DNA from: Rhodopirellula baltica
Lineage (GTDB): Bacteria; Planctomycetota; Planctomycetia; Pirellulales; Pirellulaceae
Reading direction: 5' to 3'
Length of the DNA: 64,000 nucleotides
Assembly: GCA_002901265.1 (NCBI GenBank)
Contig: PPHI01000085.1
Coordinates: forward strand, 20,786-84,785
The notes under the pieces are model-generated. The model did no database searches. It was not told the DNA's origin and worked only from the letters and a program-made list of their open reading frames with translations. Below are positions 25,601-35,261 of the stretch, piece by piece; positions within the stretch are counted from its first letter, which is position 1, and the number at the start of each line of letters is the position of its first letter. Both the position numbers and the translations under genes were made by a program.

Positions 25601-26592
25601 CGGGGCGACGAGTTGCCTTCACCGCCGCCTGTTTGGTCAACGATCGATTCTTGATCGCGGCGACGACGCGATTGATCAAACCGGTCAAGCTGCTTAAACC
25701 GCGTTCGCCACAGGCCATCGCCGAAAACCGTCAGACGAGTTTGTACCTGTTTGATTTACAGCGGCCTGAAGCACCGGCAGAACTGCATTTGAACCAAAAA
25801 GACGCGATCGAATCGATCGAGCTCTCTCGGGACCAACAATGGATGCTGATGGGCACAGACAACGGGACGTTGTTGTCGATGCCATTAAACTGGCCCGGGA
25901 TGATTGCCAAAATTGCCCAAATTCAAATGCGTCAAGCGCACGGGGAGGGCTCGGCGGCGAACTCGAAACCGACAACGATGACTCCGGCAAACGTCAGTGA
26001 TTCTGGTGGTTCACCGATCGCAGCGAAGGAATCCGCTGACAAGCAGACGCGTCCATCCGATCAGGTCAAGAACGAAGAAGCTGCGATCAAAGCGGTCCAT
26101 GATTCAGTGCATTCCTTCGACGGGCATCGCGGAGCCGTTTTGGACATGACGCTGGTTGGGAACGACCGAATAGCGACGGTGGGTCGCGATGGCGTCTGCA
26201 GACTTTGGGATTTGCCGCGGTTGACTGAACGGAGGGCGAAAGAGTCAGGTTTTGCCAACGTCGCCAAGCTGATGGTCAGCGCTTCGCCAGTCACGAAGGT
26301 CGATAGCAACACCGACGGCACACGCCTCGCGACCGTTGGTGAAGATCATATGATTCGCATTTGGGACACGGCCAGTGGGCTGGAGCTGGTTTCGATTGGT
26401 CCACGCAAATCGAGAGTGATGTCAATCGAATTCAGCCCCGATAGCGAAAAGCTGTTGATTGCTGAACCGACCGGTGTGATCGAGGTGCTGTGGTTATTCG
26501 GCAAACCAGATCCGCCATTTGCGGACAGCGCCGAGTCGGAAGACGATGTGTTGCCAGAAGCGGAGCATCTCGTACTCGACGAGCTGATGTAG
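22588..26592 (+). CDS. Transmembrane Ser/Thr protein kinase with WD40-type beta-propeller repeats
   Basis: A 1334-residue protein. The N-terminal Hanks-type kinase domain (about 113-375) has the glycine loop GTGATGSVW (121-129), catalytic Lys (VALKVP, K143), HRDVKPANV (Asp 237), DFGLA (254-258) and SPEQ in place of APE. One membrane helix follows (about 399-422, LLGAMIPLILMLAIFLGV), then repeats with WD40 signatures (LRWKLP, VRVWDL, VSRWNI, CRLWDLP, IRIWDTASG), forming an external or cytosolic propeller for sensing. A linker of Ser/Gln/Pro-rich sequence lies around 835-870. The start overlaps the sigma factor gene, and a second ATG two codons later is possible. It likely phosphorylates the sigma factor or its regulators. 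Confidence 0.9.
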   Translation: MPMNSGEPEPTNQSAGDSREKWITIDRLCDAYEASLQEGRAERAPFLAGVPVGWREQLMQELDAIDAAYRDAKETREQTVTASPGEVGSRRLPKQSRLAELATLDSNKVWLGRFEIRKRLGTGATGSVWCARDARLARWVALKVPHATRVMSETNAARFQTEARAAAAISHPNVVQVHEVLIEDGLPILIQQWIDGPSLAKYLKEHGPLDFDLAADWMTQIADAVSTAHECGIVHRDVKPANVMLDKNRPMVLDFGLASYPQLSNGLTSEGTVLGTPAYMSPEQAEGGENSNKPPTDIYALGVILYEMLTGAPPFVGKAREVLQASKTSIPVPPRSRRAGVPRDLETITLRCLAKNPAARYRTAADLRDDLIRFRRREPIKARKVSVSENIRVWMRLHPVASLLGAMIPLILMLAIFLGVSQFRQNRLADKLIEETDEKRELVSERYMVQLARASQEISSGDRSRGLALLRDIPPAARQWEWDLLNMVSHSPSHVILDGNASKDLGAPINALAIALGRKQIFAGSEDGKLLRWKLPPQKSMFLRSPQNRARIDTPVVMYSGVFEITDLAVSPDNRWLAWADLDGDVRVWDLDENELSQFLEHPTHTNAYAVGFSTDSKHLVVAGGAQATAQRAADTSSWMTRYDLSDRNAFEKRDSSRWERPAITSLVFTSASEFYTTRGARAAAGQLLNHSDIGLVQRWNFEKESMRSVKMIWRGAAMTGLDYHAGTQRIAWCDEAGTVFLRSLDNDLPKSLSQFRVGRIPITQVRFSPSGRELAVTTVNGGVSRWNIGAPVPIPVEQPALTQTNENDVPESGVKSNSPQAASASQQSAESTSQNNLPVIEHRPAELVRHVKDYYGHESAARDMVYIPPPVVKGREERLHYKLAYLVSGGDDGNVIQWGHEEHQTIDSIELPTQSLFDANWDSDDRIVVLSNSHRKSPLPGYQPRAFESIAVDHRSVRQAKQFASSSFPLSTSGNMQFAAVCGDRIFVLKPGSPTPSHQLDAPAGRRVAFTAACLVNDRFLIAATTRLIKPVKLLKPRSPQAIAENRQTSLYLFDLQRPEAPAELHLNQKDAIESIELSRDQQWMLMGTDNGTLLSMPLNWPGMIAKIAQIQMRQAHGEGSAANSKPTTMTPANVSDSGGSPIAAKESADKQTRPSDQVKNEEAAIKAVHDSVHSFDGHRGAVLDMTLVGNDRIATVGRDGVCRLWDLPRLTERRAKESGFANVAKLMVSASPVTKVDSNTDGTRLATVGEDHMIRIWDTASGLELVSIGPRKSRVMSIEFSPDSEKLLIAEPTGVIEVLWLFGKPDPPFADSAESEDDVLPEAEHLVLDELM

Positions 26593-26635
26593 ATTTCACG
26601 CGCGTTGGAAACGCAGCGTTGCCGTCTTGCTCGTG

Positions 26636-27265
26636 CTAGCGAGGGGGCAAATCGATGTCGTCGAGGAAAGGGAGTTCGTCTGGGGTGCGTTCGCACATGC
26701 CTTCTTTGAAATGCAGGCGGCAAACGGAGACATAGCGTTCGTTGCCGCCGATTTGGATCTGCTGACCTTCTTTGATCGGGCGACCTTGGTCGTCCACACG
26801 CAGCACCATCGTCGCTTTACGTCCGCAGTGGCAGATCGTCTTGATTTCAGAAAGCGTGTCAGCCCAGGCGAGCAGGACTTCACTGCCGGTGAACAAATTC
26901 CCCTGGAAATCGGTCCTCAATCCGTACGCCATCACGGGAATGTTCAATCGGTCACAAACATCGCTCAGTTGACGGACTTGTAATTTGGTCAAAAACTGGG
27001 CTTCGTCGACCAAGATACAGTCCAAATTCGACTGTTCATGACGGGATTTGACGAGCGAAAGTAGGTTGTCGGCGGTGGTGAAGGTGATCGCTTTGGCGGC
27101 CAATCCGATCCGACTGGTGACCATGCCTGGTTTGTCGCGAGTGTCGATTTCCGGCAGCAGGATCAGGGTTTGCATGCCTCGTTCCTGGTAGTTGTAGCTG
27201 CATTGCAGCAGGATCGTCGACTTCCCCGCGTTCATCGTTGAATAGTAAAAGTACAGTTTCGCCAT
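26636..27265 (-). CDS. tdk: Thymidine kinase
   Basis: The 209-residue enzyme phosphorylates thymidine to dTMP with ATP (salvage pathway). It has the P-loop STMNAGKST (9-17), the conserved catalytic Glu in DEAQF ([11 protein letters not shown]), the lasso-domain region [11 protein letters not shown] and zinc-ligand cysteines in the C-terminal part (ICHCGRKA and CRLHF). The length is normal for type II (tetrameric) Tdk. It diverges from leuS across 114 bases that must hold both promoters. Confidence 0.95.
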   Translation of the reverse strand: MAKLYFYYSTMNAGKSTILLQCSYNYQERGMQTLILLPEIDTRDKPGMVTSRIGLAAKAITFTTADNLLSLVKSRHEQSNLDCILVDEAQFLTKLQVRQLSDVCDRLNIPVMAYGLRTDFQGNLFTGSEVLLAWADTLSEIKTICHCGRKATMVLRVDDQGRPIKEGQQIQIGGNERYVSVCRLHFKEGMCERTPDELPFLDDIDLPPR

Positions 27266-27379
27266 GCTGTCGGCTTATTGCGTCTTCACGTTTTTCCTAG
27301 AATCGTCGCCGCCGGACCCAACCGAACATCGCGAATAGGCCGCCAATCGACCTATCGCCACATTTAACGTCACTTTGAT

Positions 27380-30211
27380 ATGCCACGCTACAACCCCTCC
27401 GAAATCGAACCCCGTTGGCAAGCCTACTGGGACGAAAACAAGACTTTCGCTACGCCAGAGAACCCTGGTGCGAATAAACGCTACGTCCTGGACATGTTCC
27501 CGTATCCAAGCGGCGACGGTTTGCACGTCGGGCACCCCGAGGGCTACACCGCGACGGATATCGTGTCGCGATTTGCCCGTATGCGGGGAGAAGGCGTCCT
27601 TCACCCGATGGGGTTTGATGCGTTCGGTCTGCCAGCCGAAGAGCACGCAATCCGCACCGGCGAGCACCCTCGGATTCAGACACAGCGGAACATCGACAAC
27701 TTCACACGCCAGTTAAAAATGCTGGGATTCAGCTACGACTGGGATCGCGTGTTGGCGACGACCGACGAAGACTACTTTCGCTGGACGCAGTTTATCTTTT
27801 TGGTGCTGTTCGATACTTGGTTCGATCACGACCAGCAAAAGGGGCGCCCGATCAGCGAATTGCCGATTCCCGACGCCATCAAAGCGGAAGGCGAATTGGC
27901 GATCGCCAGCTTTGTCGATTCACATCGTTTGGCGTACCTGGATGACGCGCTGGTCAACTGGTGCCCGAACCTTGGCACGGTGTTGGCAAACGAAGAAGTT
28001 GTCGATGGCAAGAGCGAAGTCGGCGGCCACCCCGTCAAACGTATTCCGCTGCGCCAGTGGATGTTGCGAATCACCGATTACGCCGAGCGACTGTTGGAAG
28101 GTCTCGACGAACTTGAGTGGCCGGTCGGAATCAAAAAATTGCAATCGGACTGGATCGGCCGTAGCACCGGTGCGGAAGTCGATTTCTATGTTGGCGAAAG
28201 CGACCAGTACGATGCATGGAAAAGCGAACGAGCGGCGAGCGGTTTTCCGGCAGCACCCGGTGCCAGCGCGTTGCGTGTTTATACGACGCGTCCCGACACG
28301 CTCTACGGCGCGACCTACATGGTCGTGTCGCCCGAACATCCGATGTTGGATCAGTTGACCAGCGACGCGCAATCGGCGGCCGTCCGCGAGTATTGCGAAA
28401 AAGCCTCGTTCAAATCCGATCGCGAACGCACCGAAGGCGACCGAGAAAAAACGGGCGTCTTCACAGGAGCTCATGCGATCAATCCGGTCAACGGCAAGCC
28501 GATCCCGGTTTGGGTCGCCGACTATGTCTTGGCGGGCTACGGAACGGGCGCGATCATGGCGGTACCCGCACACGACGGACGCGACTTTCAATTCGCGGTG
28601 ACCTATGATTTGCCCGTGATCGCAGTTGTGGATCCACCGGCGGACTTGGAAAACCGTGACGAAATCTTGGCCGGCAAGGCCTGCTTCGAAGCCGTCGGCA
28701 ACGCGATCAACAGCGGGCCTTTTGATGGGCAAGAAACCAACGACGTCAAAGCCGCGATCACGTCATCGTTGTCCGAACAAGGCATCGGCAAAGGCGCCGT
28801 CAATTACAAGCTTCGCGATTGGTTGTTCAGCCGCCAGCGATTCTGGGGCGAGCCGTTCCCGGTGTTGCACGAACTGGACAGCGATGGCAATCCAACCGGT
28901 CGGATGCGAGGTGTCGATCCGAGCGAACTGCCGGTGCGTTTGCCAGAGCTAGAAGACTTCAAGCCGCACGGCCGTCCCGAGCCACCATTGGCCAAGGCGG
29001 ACGACGATTGGTTGTACGTGACGATCGATGGCGTCAAGTATCGTCGTGAAACCAACACCATGCCGCAGTGGGCAGGGTCGTGCTGGTATTACCTGCGATA
29101 CATCGATCCGAAAAATGAAACTGCCTTGGTCGATCCCGAATTGGAATCGAAATGGATGCCAGTCGACTTGTACGTCGGTGGTGCCGAACACGCGGTGTTG
29201 CACCTGCTGTATTCGCGATTCTGGCACAAGGTGTTGTTCGACCGCGGCCACGTGTCAACGCCTGAGCCTTTTGGCAAACTTGTCAACCAAGGGATGATCT
29301 TGGGCGAGGTCGAGTACTCCGCGTACTACGACGAAGACGACAACGTGGTTTCCGCAAAGGACGTTCGTAAATCGGCCGAAGGCGGACGCCAAAGCAAAGA
29401 CGGTCGTGCGGTCACCAGCCGCCCGGTTCCCGAGGACGCGGTGCAAAAGAAGGGCGAGTCATTTGTCTTGGTCGCCGATCCGAAAGTCCGTGTCGAAAGC
29501 CGCGCACACAAAATGTCCAAGAGCCGTGGCAACGTCGTGAACCCTGACGTCGTCGTGAAAGAATACGGCGCCGACGCGTTGCGTTTGTACGAGATGTTCA
29601 TGGGGCCGCTCGAAGCGACCAAGCCATGGTCGATGGACGGTGTCGGTGGCGTTCGCAGCTTCTTGGATCGTGTCTGGCGAATGGTGGTTGATGACAACGA
29701 AGATGACTTGGTGATGCAGCCGGCTTTGACCGATCAGGCCTGCGACGAAGAACAAGCTCGGATGCTGCACGCGACGATCAAAAAGGTCACGCAAGACACC
29801 GACGAGATGAGCTTCAACACCGCGATCGCTCGCATGATGGAGTTCACGAACTTCTTCACCCGTAGCGAATCACGTCCCACCGAAGCGATGAAGACGTTCC
29901 TGATTTTGCTTTCGCCGTACGCGCCGCACCTTTGCGAAGAGCTTTGGAGCATCCTTGGCGAAAAGGAATCGATCGCCAAGCAATCGTGGCCAGCGTGGGA
30001 CGAAGCCGCATTGGTTCAGAAGTCGATTGAAGTGCCGGTGCAATTCAACGGCAAAGTGAAAACCAAGATTCAGATCGCGCCGGACGCCAAGCCAGATCAG
30101 ATGATGGAAATCGCATTGGCCGATGAACGTGTCCAATCATTTTTGGGTGACAAGACGATCGTCAAAAAGATCGCCGTCCCCGGACGCTTGGTCAACTTTG
30201 TGGTGAAGTAG
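27380..30211 (+). CDS. leuS: Leucine--tRNA ligase
   Basis: A 943-residue class Ia synthetase that charges tRNA-Leu. The HIGH-type motif is [12 protein letters not shown], the CP1 editing domain contains the conserved [20 protein letters not shown] and [16 protein letters not shown] blocks, and the KMSKS loop is [14 protein letters not shown]. The anticodon-binding and C-terminal domains follow ([23 protein letters not shown]). It is longer than the usual 820-880 residues; part of the excess is a charged insert before the KMSKS region (about residues 655-690, [17 protein letters not shown]). The start has no neighbour to compete with, and the frame is uninterrupted. Confidence 0.97.
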   Translation: MPRYNPSEIEPRWQAYWDENKTFATPENPGANKRYVLDMFPYPSGDGLHVGHPEGYTATDIVSRFARMRGEGVLHPMGFDAFGLPAEEHAIRTGEHPRIQTQRNIDNFTRQLKMLGFSYDWDRVLATTDEDYFRWTQFIFLVLFDTWFDHDQQKGRPISELPIPDAIKAEGELAIASFVDSHRLAYLDDALVNWCPNLGTVLANEEVVDGKSEVGGHPVKRIPLRQWMLRITDYAERLLEGLDELEWPVGIKKLQSDWIGRSTGAEVDFYVGESDQYDAWKSERAASGFPAAPGASALRVYTTRPDTLYGATYMVVSPEHPMLDQLTSDAQSAAVREYCEKASFKSDRERTEGDREKTGVFTGAHAINPVNGKPIPVWVADYVLAGYGTGAIMAVPAHDGRDFQFAVTYDLPVIAVVDPPADLENRDEILAGKACFEAVGNAINSGPFDGQETNDVKAAITSSLSEQGIGKGAVNYKLRDWLFSRQRFWGEPFPVLHELDSDGNPTGRMRGVDPSELPVRLPELEDFKPHGRPEPPLAKADDDWLYVTIDGVKYRRETNTMPQWAGSCWYYLRYIDPKNETALVDPELESKWMPVDLYVGGAEHAVLHLLYSRFWHKVLFDRGHVSTPEPFGKLVNQGMILGEVEYSAYYDEDDNVVSAKDVRKSAEGGRQSKDGRAVTSRPVPEDAVQKKGESFVLVADPKVRVESRAHKMSKSRGNVVNPDVVVKEYGADALRLYEMFMGPLEATKPWSMDGVGGVRSFLDRVWRMVVDDNEDDLVMQPALTDQACDEEQARMLHATIKKVTQDTDEMSFNTAIARMMEFTNFFTRSESRPTEAMKTFLILLSPYAPHLCEELWSILGEKESIAKQSWPAWDEAALVQKSIEVPVQFNGKVKTKIQIAPDAKPDQMMEIALADERVQSFLGDKTIVKKIAVPGRLVNFVVK

Positions 30212-30230
30212 CACTGACGCCACCACGAAT

Positions 30231-30261
30231 ATCTTCGGCGTGACAACGTCACGCTGAAGAT
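30231..30261 (+). terminator. Strong hairpin downstream of leuS
   Basis: A 14-bp stem (one G-T pair) with a 3-base loop lies 19 bases after the leuS stop: ATCTTCGGCGTGAC pairs with GTCACGCTGAAGAT. No U-tract follows, so it may act as a Rho-assisted end or a 3'-end stabiliser. Confidence 0.55.
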
Positions 30262-30405
30262 GTATTCGACCCGACTTGGATCGACCGATGAGAAAGCGTT
30301 GCGAAGGAACGCCAATCTGATCGGTGCTCTAGCCAGAGCCCAAACGTCTTCGACTATCATCGCCACAGGTTGATTAAGTGGTGCACGAATCTAGTAGAGG
30401 CGGTT

Positions 30406-31587
30406 ATGGCGACGTTGTATCAGCAGGTGCGTTGGGGCTTGATCTCAGTGATGGCGTGGCTCTGTGCCACTTCTTCGATTGCAATGGCACAGTCGGTCAC
30501 TCTTGAGCGGACTGATTTCAAAGGTGTTGATTTGGATCTTGATCAGGATCCTCTGATACCCGTTTTCACGACCGACGCAAACATCTTTTCACGGGCGACT
30601 TTCGCTGGCGACAGTGAGAATCGAGTCGGAGCGGCGTTGTCGGAATATTCGCTTGATGGCTTGAATGCTGACGGAATCTTTGCAGCAGAGTTTCGCGCGA
30701 ACGTGACTGGTGTGGCACAAGATCCGCCGGGGACACGTGGATTGAACGTATTGTTTTACGAAGCGGACGGTGTCGTCGATACCAATGATTTGAGCAACCC
30801 GTCAATCCGCGACCCTAATCGTCTCTATCCAAGCCACAGCTACGAATCGAACACGGAATCGGGGTTGAGCATTTCGATGGATGTTACGAATGAAGTACGC
30901 GAAGCGATTTATCGTGGTAGCGGCTATGTGGGAGCATCAATCAGTGCGGCCTATCCACAAGGCACTTCAACGATATTTGCTTCGGACGCACCCGTTTTTG
31001 AAGTGACGGAATACTACGACGATCCTTTCGATGCTTTGCCGGTTTTTTCCGGTTCGACTGGCTTGGTGTATCGCGGCCACTCGGGAGAATTTGTGACCAA
31101 TGGCGAGACAGAGGTGGTGGGCGACGACATCGCAACGTTCAACACCTATGTGCGAAATGATCATTCGATCGATGTGCAGATCTTTGAGGACAGTTCACCG
31201 GGAGATTTCTATCTGCTCTCGCTCAATTCGGATGACGGCGAATTGTTGCAGGCCGGCGATTCATTTGAGGGCACACGCACGTTTTTGTCGAATGGCGCAA
31301 GTCTTGATTTTTCCGCAAAGGGGTCAGGGCTAAGTGAAGCAATTTTCGGATTTACCATTCACGACATTGCTTACGACAGCCAGGACGATTTAGAAAGAAT
31401 CGACGTATCGTTTTGGCAGGGCGCCTATCAGCAACAAACTGATGAGCTTCCGTTTGGCGGCCCCAAGGCTTTTGGCAGATTGCGAATCAACATCACCGCC
31501 GTGCCCGAGCCTTCGTGCATTGCAGCGATCGGCATGGTGAGCGGCGGTGTGTTGCTTCGACGACGTTCCCGCCGTTCAGCTCGGTAA
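30406..31587 (+). CDS. PEP-CTERM sorting-domain protein
   Basis: About 393 residues. An N-terminal signal peptide (WGLISVMAWLCATSSIAMAQS) predicts export. The C-terminus has the PEP-CTERM triad: VPEPS, a hydrophobic stretch (IAAIGMVSGGVLL) and a basic tail (RRRSRRSAR), so it is likely processed by an exosortase and delivered to the envelope or matrix. The body is Asp/Ser-rich with no domain I recognise. The ATG at 30406 is preferred because GAGG lies about 7 bases upstream; an upstream in-frame TTG adds a non-signal leader. No exosortase lies in this window. Its 3' end overlaps the convergent PepSY gene by 12 bases. Confidence 0.8.
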   Translation: MATLYQQVRWGLISVMAWLCATSSIAMAQSVTLERTDFKGVDLDLDQDPLIPVFTTDANIFSRATFAGDSENRVGAALSEYSLDGLNADGIFAAEFRANVTGVAQDPPGTRGLNVLFYEADGVVDTNDLSNPSIRDPNRLYPSHSYESNTESGLSISMDVTNEVREAIYRGSGYVGASISAAYPQGTSTIFASDAPVFEVTEYYDDPFDALPVFSGSTGLVYRGHSGEFVTNGETEVVGDDIATFNTYVRNDHSIDVQIFEDSSPGDFYLLSLNSDDGELLQAGDSFEGTRTFLSNGASLDFSAKGSGLSEAIFGFTIHDIAYDSQDDLERIDVSFWQGAYQQQTDELPFGGPKAFGRLRINITAVPEPSCIAAIGMVSGGVLLRRRSRRSAR

Positions 31588-33048
31588 ACCAAGTTTGGGC
31601 TTCATGAATTTGGCCGCGATTTGGTCCAAGATCAAAACGATGATCAATGAAACGCCGAACAGCGGCAGGTAGATACCGAGTCCGATCGCGAACAGCAGCA
31701 CGAGTGCCGATCGCTTCGCAGAGACGGTTGGGATGGACACCTGCTGACGTTTGGCAGGCGGCGATAAGCCCAGTCTGTCAACACGCCGGTTCGATGGCGA
31801 GCGTCTTCGCCACCAAAGTTTGACGCCACTGACGCTTAGGATCACCAGGGCACTGGTGGCAAACAAAGCCAGTGCTTGATTGATCCATCCGTACGGCAGG
31901 TGGATCAAGCGTTGGCCTTCGTGCAAGGCGATTCCCTGGCCGACGACTTGATCAACCCAGTGCTTGTCGGCAAAGGTTTCGTGCTCGACCACCCGGTTTT
32001 CAATCGCGTCGTACTGAAGCGATTGGCGAAATGGTCGATTCGCCGTCGTTGACTGGATCGTCCAGATCGCACTGCCGTCCTCTGGCGGATTGATTTCTAT
32101 CGGCGGCAACCAATTTAGGGTCTTGGCGTAATCAGCGACCACGTCGATTTGTTGTAAGTCATAGGTTGATGGATCGACCGCAGACTTTCTCCATGCCGGT
32201 TTGCGTTGTGGCTTGGCCTCTGGCTTTTCCGGAGAATTGGGGCTGTGTTGATGGATTTCGTGACCTTCGTGGCCGCCCTCCCAACTTTGTTTTGCAACCG
32301 CTGTACCAGTCCAGCGACGTGCGGATTTGAAGTAGTCGCCCCAGAAGGTCGACCAAGGGAGCCCGGTCGCAATCAGGAAAACGATCAAACCCGAGCTCCA
32401 GAATCCAATCACGCTGTGCAGATCTTTCCAAAACACTTTGCCTTGGCGGCTCAATCGTGGATAGAACACGCCAGCGATTCGAGCACCTTTGGGCATCCAC
32501 AATGCGATGCCCGTGACCACCATCACGATGGTCCAACTGGCGGCAAGCTCCACCAAGTACGAGCCTCGTTTGCCCAGCAGCAGTTCGCCATGAATGCTTC
32601 GGATCCAGCGGATGAAACGCTCGGAATCATCGATCACGCGTAAGACTTCGCCGCTTGCCGGTTCGACGTACGAGCGCAGCCGTTTACCTTTCGATTCGAC
32701 AACCACACGTGTTGCTGACACTGAACCTGACGGTGTCGCCGGTTCACTGGCCACTTCCAATGCGGCAAGCCAGCCGCCCGTTTGTGTTTGGGCACTCCGT
32801 ACCTGATCGGCATAGGCTATCGCTTGTTGACCGCCGGGCAGTCGATCGAATTCGCGTTCTTCCCAGGCTTCGATCTGAGGCCGAAACAAAAAGATCGTTC
32901 CTGTCACTGACAGGATCATCACGAATGGAATGCAGAACAGTCCTGCATAAAAGTGCCAACGCCAAATCGTGCCATAGTTCGGCCAACGTTTTCGATCAGG
33001 CATCGCTGGTTGTTCGGCCGGGGCGTTTGTCGTATTCGAAGCGATCAT
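31576..33048 (-). CDS. PepSY-associated transmembrane protein
   Basis: The 490-residue inner-membrane protein fits the PepSY-TM family. Hydrophobic helices include [22 protein letters not shown] near the N-terminus, then [60 protein letters not shown] and a C-terminal helix pair. His residues at helix ends ([26 protein letters not shown]) are typical and may bind heme; the family is linked to siderophore-iron reduction and flavin/heme electron transfer. Its start overlaps the stop of the upstream DUF1559 gene as ATGA. A His/Pro-rich internal loop ([18 protein letters not shown]) may bind metal. Confidence 0.88.
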   Translation of the reverse strand: MIASNTTNAPAEQPAMPDRKRWPNYGTIWRWHFYAGLFCIPFVMILSVTGTIFLFRPQIEAWEEREFDRLPGGQQAIAYADQVRSAQTQTGGWLAALEVASEPATPSGSVSATRVVVESKGKRLRSYVEPASGEVLRVIDDSERFIRWIRSIHGELLLGKRGSYLVELAASWTIVMVVTGIALWMPKGARIAGVFYPRLSRQGKVFWKDLHSVIGFWSSGLIVFLIATGLPWSTFWGDYFKSARRWTGTAVAKQSWEGGHEGHEIHQHSPNSPEKPEAKPQRKPAWRKSAVDPSTYDLQQIDVVADYAKTLNWLPPIEINPPEDGSAIWTIQSTTANRPFRQSLQYDAIENRVVEHETFADKHWVDQVVGQGIALHEGQRLIHLPYGWINQALALFATSALVILSVSGVKLWWRRRSPSNRRVDRLGLSPPAKRQQVSIPTVSAKRSALVLLFAIGLGIYLPLFGVSLIIVLILDQIAAKFMKPKLGLPS

Positions 33049-34151
33049 AGGTTCAATCCCTCGATCACTTCGCGTCCGTTCGCACTGTGCAGGTTGCGGT
33101 GCATTTCGGTATCGGTGCTGTCGCTCAAAAAATGAATTGAGCCATCAGCAAACAACAGATGCGCGCCTCCGCTGTGATAGCTGCGCGGTGCAAAGTATCC
33201 CGTCCAGTGAGTGACGATGTCGGGAGTGTGGCTGTTTGGTGGCAAGTAGCCATTGGTGAGCGAATTGATGGCTCCGGTAAACGCCCAGCTCATCCCTCGT
33301 CCTCGGATCGCGGGACTTGAACCGCCTCGCCAATTGGTGAAGGTGTTCCAGAAAGCGTTGACGTCTGGGTTGGCGATCATTCCCGCCGAATTCACGTACG
33401 CGGTCCATGGTCCGCCAGTCGCTTCCATGCCTGGCTTGGAGCCCAGCGACGTGCCAACTCCGGAGGACCCGTTTAGCGTCAACGTGTAAGGTCGTCGAGG
33501 AAGTTCGCCCGCTTCCATCGTTTGATCGGGGCCTTCGCTGCGGACCGTTTCGCTCATCATCGCGGTATTCGAAAGACCGTCTAAGACATGATTGAATCGA
33601 ACGCCATAGGGCTCAAAGAACAGCCCATCGGTTTTCCAGCGGAAGTCGTAATTCTGGTCGCGGTTGCTGCCGAAGCTGGCCATGTAATTTACGCCGCCAT
33701 AGGTGAAGTTTTCCCCGCCGACGGAGACGATTGTTTGTGACTGCGCGGGATCACTGGGGCAGAGGTAAGTCGGGATGACTTTTGAAAATGCTTCCGCGTT
33801 GCTCGGATGAGGTGACTTGCCAGACCAGCCACCTGTGAATGCCGGGACGTCGAAGTGAAGCTGTGCATCCAAACCCGATTGTTCGATGAATGGCAGGATC
33901 CGAGCTTGGACAGAGAAGTCTTCGTCGCGTCGCCCTGCAGGCGGCAACATCTTGTATGCCGATTCGTAGTTGTGCAGTGCGAGTCCGATTTGTCGAAAAT
34001 TGTTTCCGCAGCTCATCCGACGCGCCGCTTCGCGAGCGGCTTGGACGGCGGGAAGCAGTAGGCCGACAAGGATGCCGATGATCGCGATCACGACCAGCAA
34101 CTCGACGAGTGTAAATGCGGAACGGTGGTAGGCGTGTGTTTGTTGATTCAC
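33045..34151 (-). CDS. DUF1559 domain-containing prepilin-like protein
   Basis: The N-terminal prepilin-type segment [18 protein letters not shown] is followed by [17 protein letters not shown], the standard start of planctomycete DUF1559 proteins. The C-terminus carries the family motif with [17 protein letters not shown]. The protein is thought to be exported and assembled like a pseudopilin, but no function is established. The GTG at 34151 gives about 368 residues with a normal-length prepilin leader; the frame stays open to an ATG at 34400, which would add about 83 residues unlike the family, so I treat that as less likely. Overlaps the PepSY gene by 4 bases (ATGA). Confidence 0.86.
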   Translation of the reverse strand: MNQQTHAYHRSAFTLVELLVVIAIIGILVGLLLPAVQAAREAARRMSCGNNFRQIGLALHNYESAYKMLPPAGRRDEDFSVQARILPFIEQSGLDAQLHFDVPAFTGGWSGKSPHPSNAEAFSKVIPTYLCPSDPAQSQTIVSVGGENFTYGGVNYMASFGSNRDQNYDFRWKTDGLFFEPYGVRFNHVLDGLSNTAMMSETVRSEGPDQTMEAGELPRRPYTLTLNGSSGVGTSLGSKPGMEATGGPWTAYVNSAGMIANPDVNAFWNTFTNWRGGSSPAIRGRGMSWAFTGAINSLTNGYLPPNSHTPDIVTHWTGYFAPRSYHSGGAHLLFADGSIHFLSDSTDTEMHRNLHSANGREVIEGLNL

Positions 34152-34463
34152 GGGAAAGATGATGGGTTTGGTTGTGGAGTGTTCGGCGTGTGCGCGCACC
34201 GCTAGCCCGCCAGCTTTCGAATCGTTTTCGGAGCCGAATTGTTTGTTGTGTGGGCAGGCGTCGGTGGGACGGTCGAGGTCGCTTCCCCGCCAAAGAGACG
34301 AGAAACACGTTGTTGTGAGGAACGAGCTGTCGCCGTTCTTCGACGGTGGAAGCGGTGTCGAGTGCGCGAACGCATGCGGACCGAGAGCCGGGCGTTTCAA
34401 TCACGCTGGCAATCGGGGCGGATAGATCAATGAAACGCAGTCAGGTCTGCGCGGATAAGAGGC
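34152..34463. other. Gap between the Cys-rich gene and the DUF1559 gene
   Basis: This roughly 310-base stretch may be a long 5' leader of the DUF1559 gene, or partly coding if that gene starts at 34400. I see no tRNA, clear hairpin or other gene in it. Confidence 0.4.
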
Positions 34464-35060
34464 CTAAGGAACCGGCGGTTCGGGAGGCGTTCGCATCGAG
34501 ATCGCGGTTTCGTCAAATGAACCGAGGCGGTCGATCAACAGCGGTTCGGTAAGGATGACGCGATGCATGGGTGAGACGTAGGCGGCAGCAAGCAACGACC
34601 AGATGTAGGTCAGGCCACGGCACTCGGCCGCTTTCCAAAAGATCAGTGTTTTAGATCCTGTGGCAACGGTCGGTTTGGTTGTCTTCGAGACCGCGTTGTT
34701 TCGGTCGCGGTGCGAGCAGTGGCAGCAGCTTGTTTTCGCCGGGGCCGTGTCACAGGCGTTGGCAACGCGATCGACAAGGAACTGAGGCGGCGTGACACCA
34801 TTTTCGCGAGCCCACTGCAGTTTTTCCTGATCGGTGTGGCAGCAGCAGCGATCCCAGCAGTGTTCTGCCGAGGGGCAACCGCAAGCACAGGATTCACAGG
34901 GGAACCGTTCCGCCGTTTGGTTGGAGGTGTTCGAGAGCGGCGGTTGAGAGATGAACCCGGTCAGCGCAATGACGATCGAAAGCAGAAGCAGCCATAGCAG
35001 GCTCTGCCGTGTTCGACCGTCTCGGACCAGAATTCGAATCAGATAACTCAAAGCGGACAA
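34464..35060 (-). CDS. Cys-rich membrane-anchored hypothetical protein, 198 residues
   Basis: The N-terminal region has one hydrophobic helix (SLLWLLLLSIVIALTGFI). Two cysteine clusters follow: FPCESCACGCPSAEHCW plus RCCCHTDQEK, then TSCCHCSHRD. Such clusters would bind metal or form disulfides outside the membrane. A C-terminal hydrophobic stretch (IWSLLAAAYV) may be a second membrane contact. I know no named family. It lies upstream of the DUF1559 and PepSY-TM genes on the same strand, suggesting a shared role in envelope metal or redox handling. Confidence 0.75.
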   Translation of the reverse strand: MSALSYLIRILVRDGRTRQSLLWLLLLSIVIALTGFISQPPLSNTSNQTAERFPCESCACGCPSAEHCWDRCCCHTDQEKLQWARENGVTPPQFLVDRVANACDTAPAKTSCCHCSHRDRNNAVSKTTKPTVATGSKTLIFWKAAECRGLTYIWSLLAAAYVSPMHRVILTEPLLIDRLGSFDETAISMRTPPEPPVP

Positions 35061-35169
35061 TCGCTAGAGGTGAATGCCGCTCGTTCCTCACGGCGGCGAT
35101 TATGGCTGGAACCGTTTGGTTGAGCAATGGTGACCGCGTGATTGTGCCGGTTTGCCACACCGGCCAACG

Positions 35170-35210
35170 AAAAACGGCCGGGTCTGTTGGTGGCAGGCCC
35201 GGCCGTTTTT
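35170..35210 (-). terminator. Intrinsic terminator after the C26-family gene
   Basis: A 13-bp perfect stem (AAAAACGGCCGGG with CCCGGCCGTTTTT; 15-base loop) gives T-tracts on both strands. On the minus strand it lies about 50 bases beyond the stop of the gene at 35262. Confidence 0.8.
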
Positions 35211-35261
35211 GGATGATTGCAAGCGAGTGGACTCGCTATGTTTCGACTTGGTGCGGATGTC

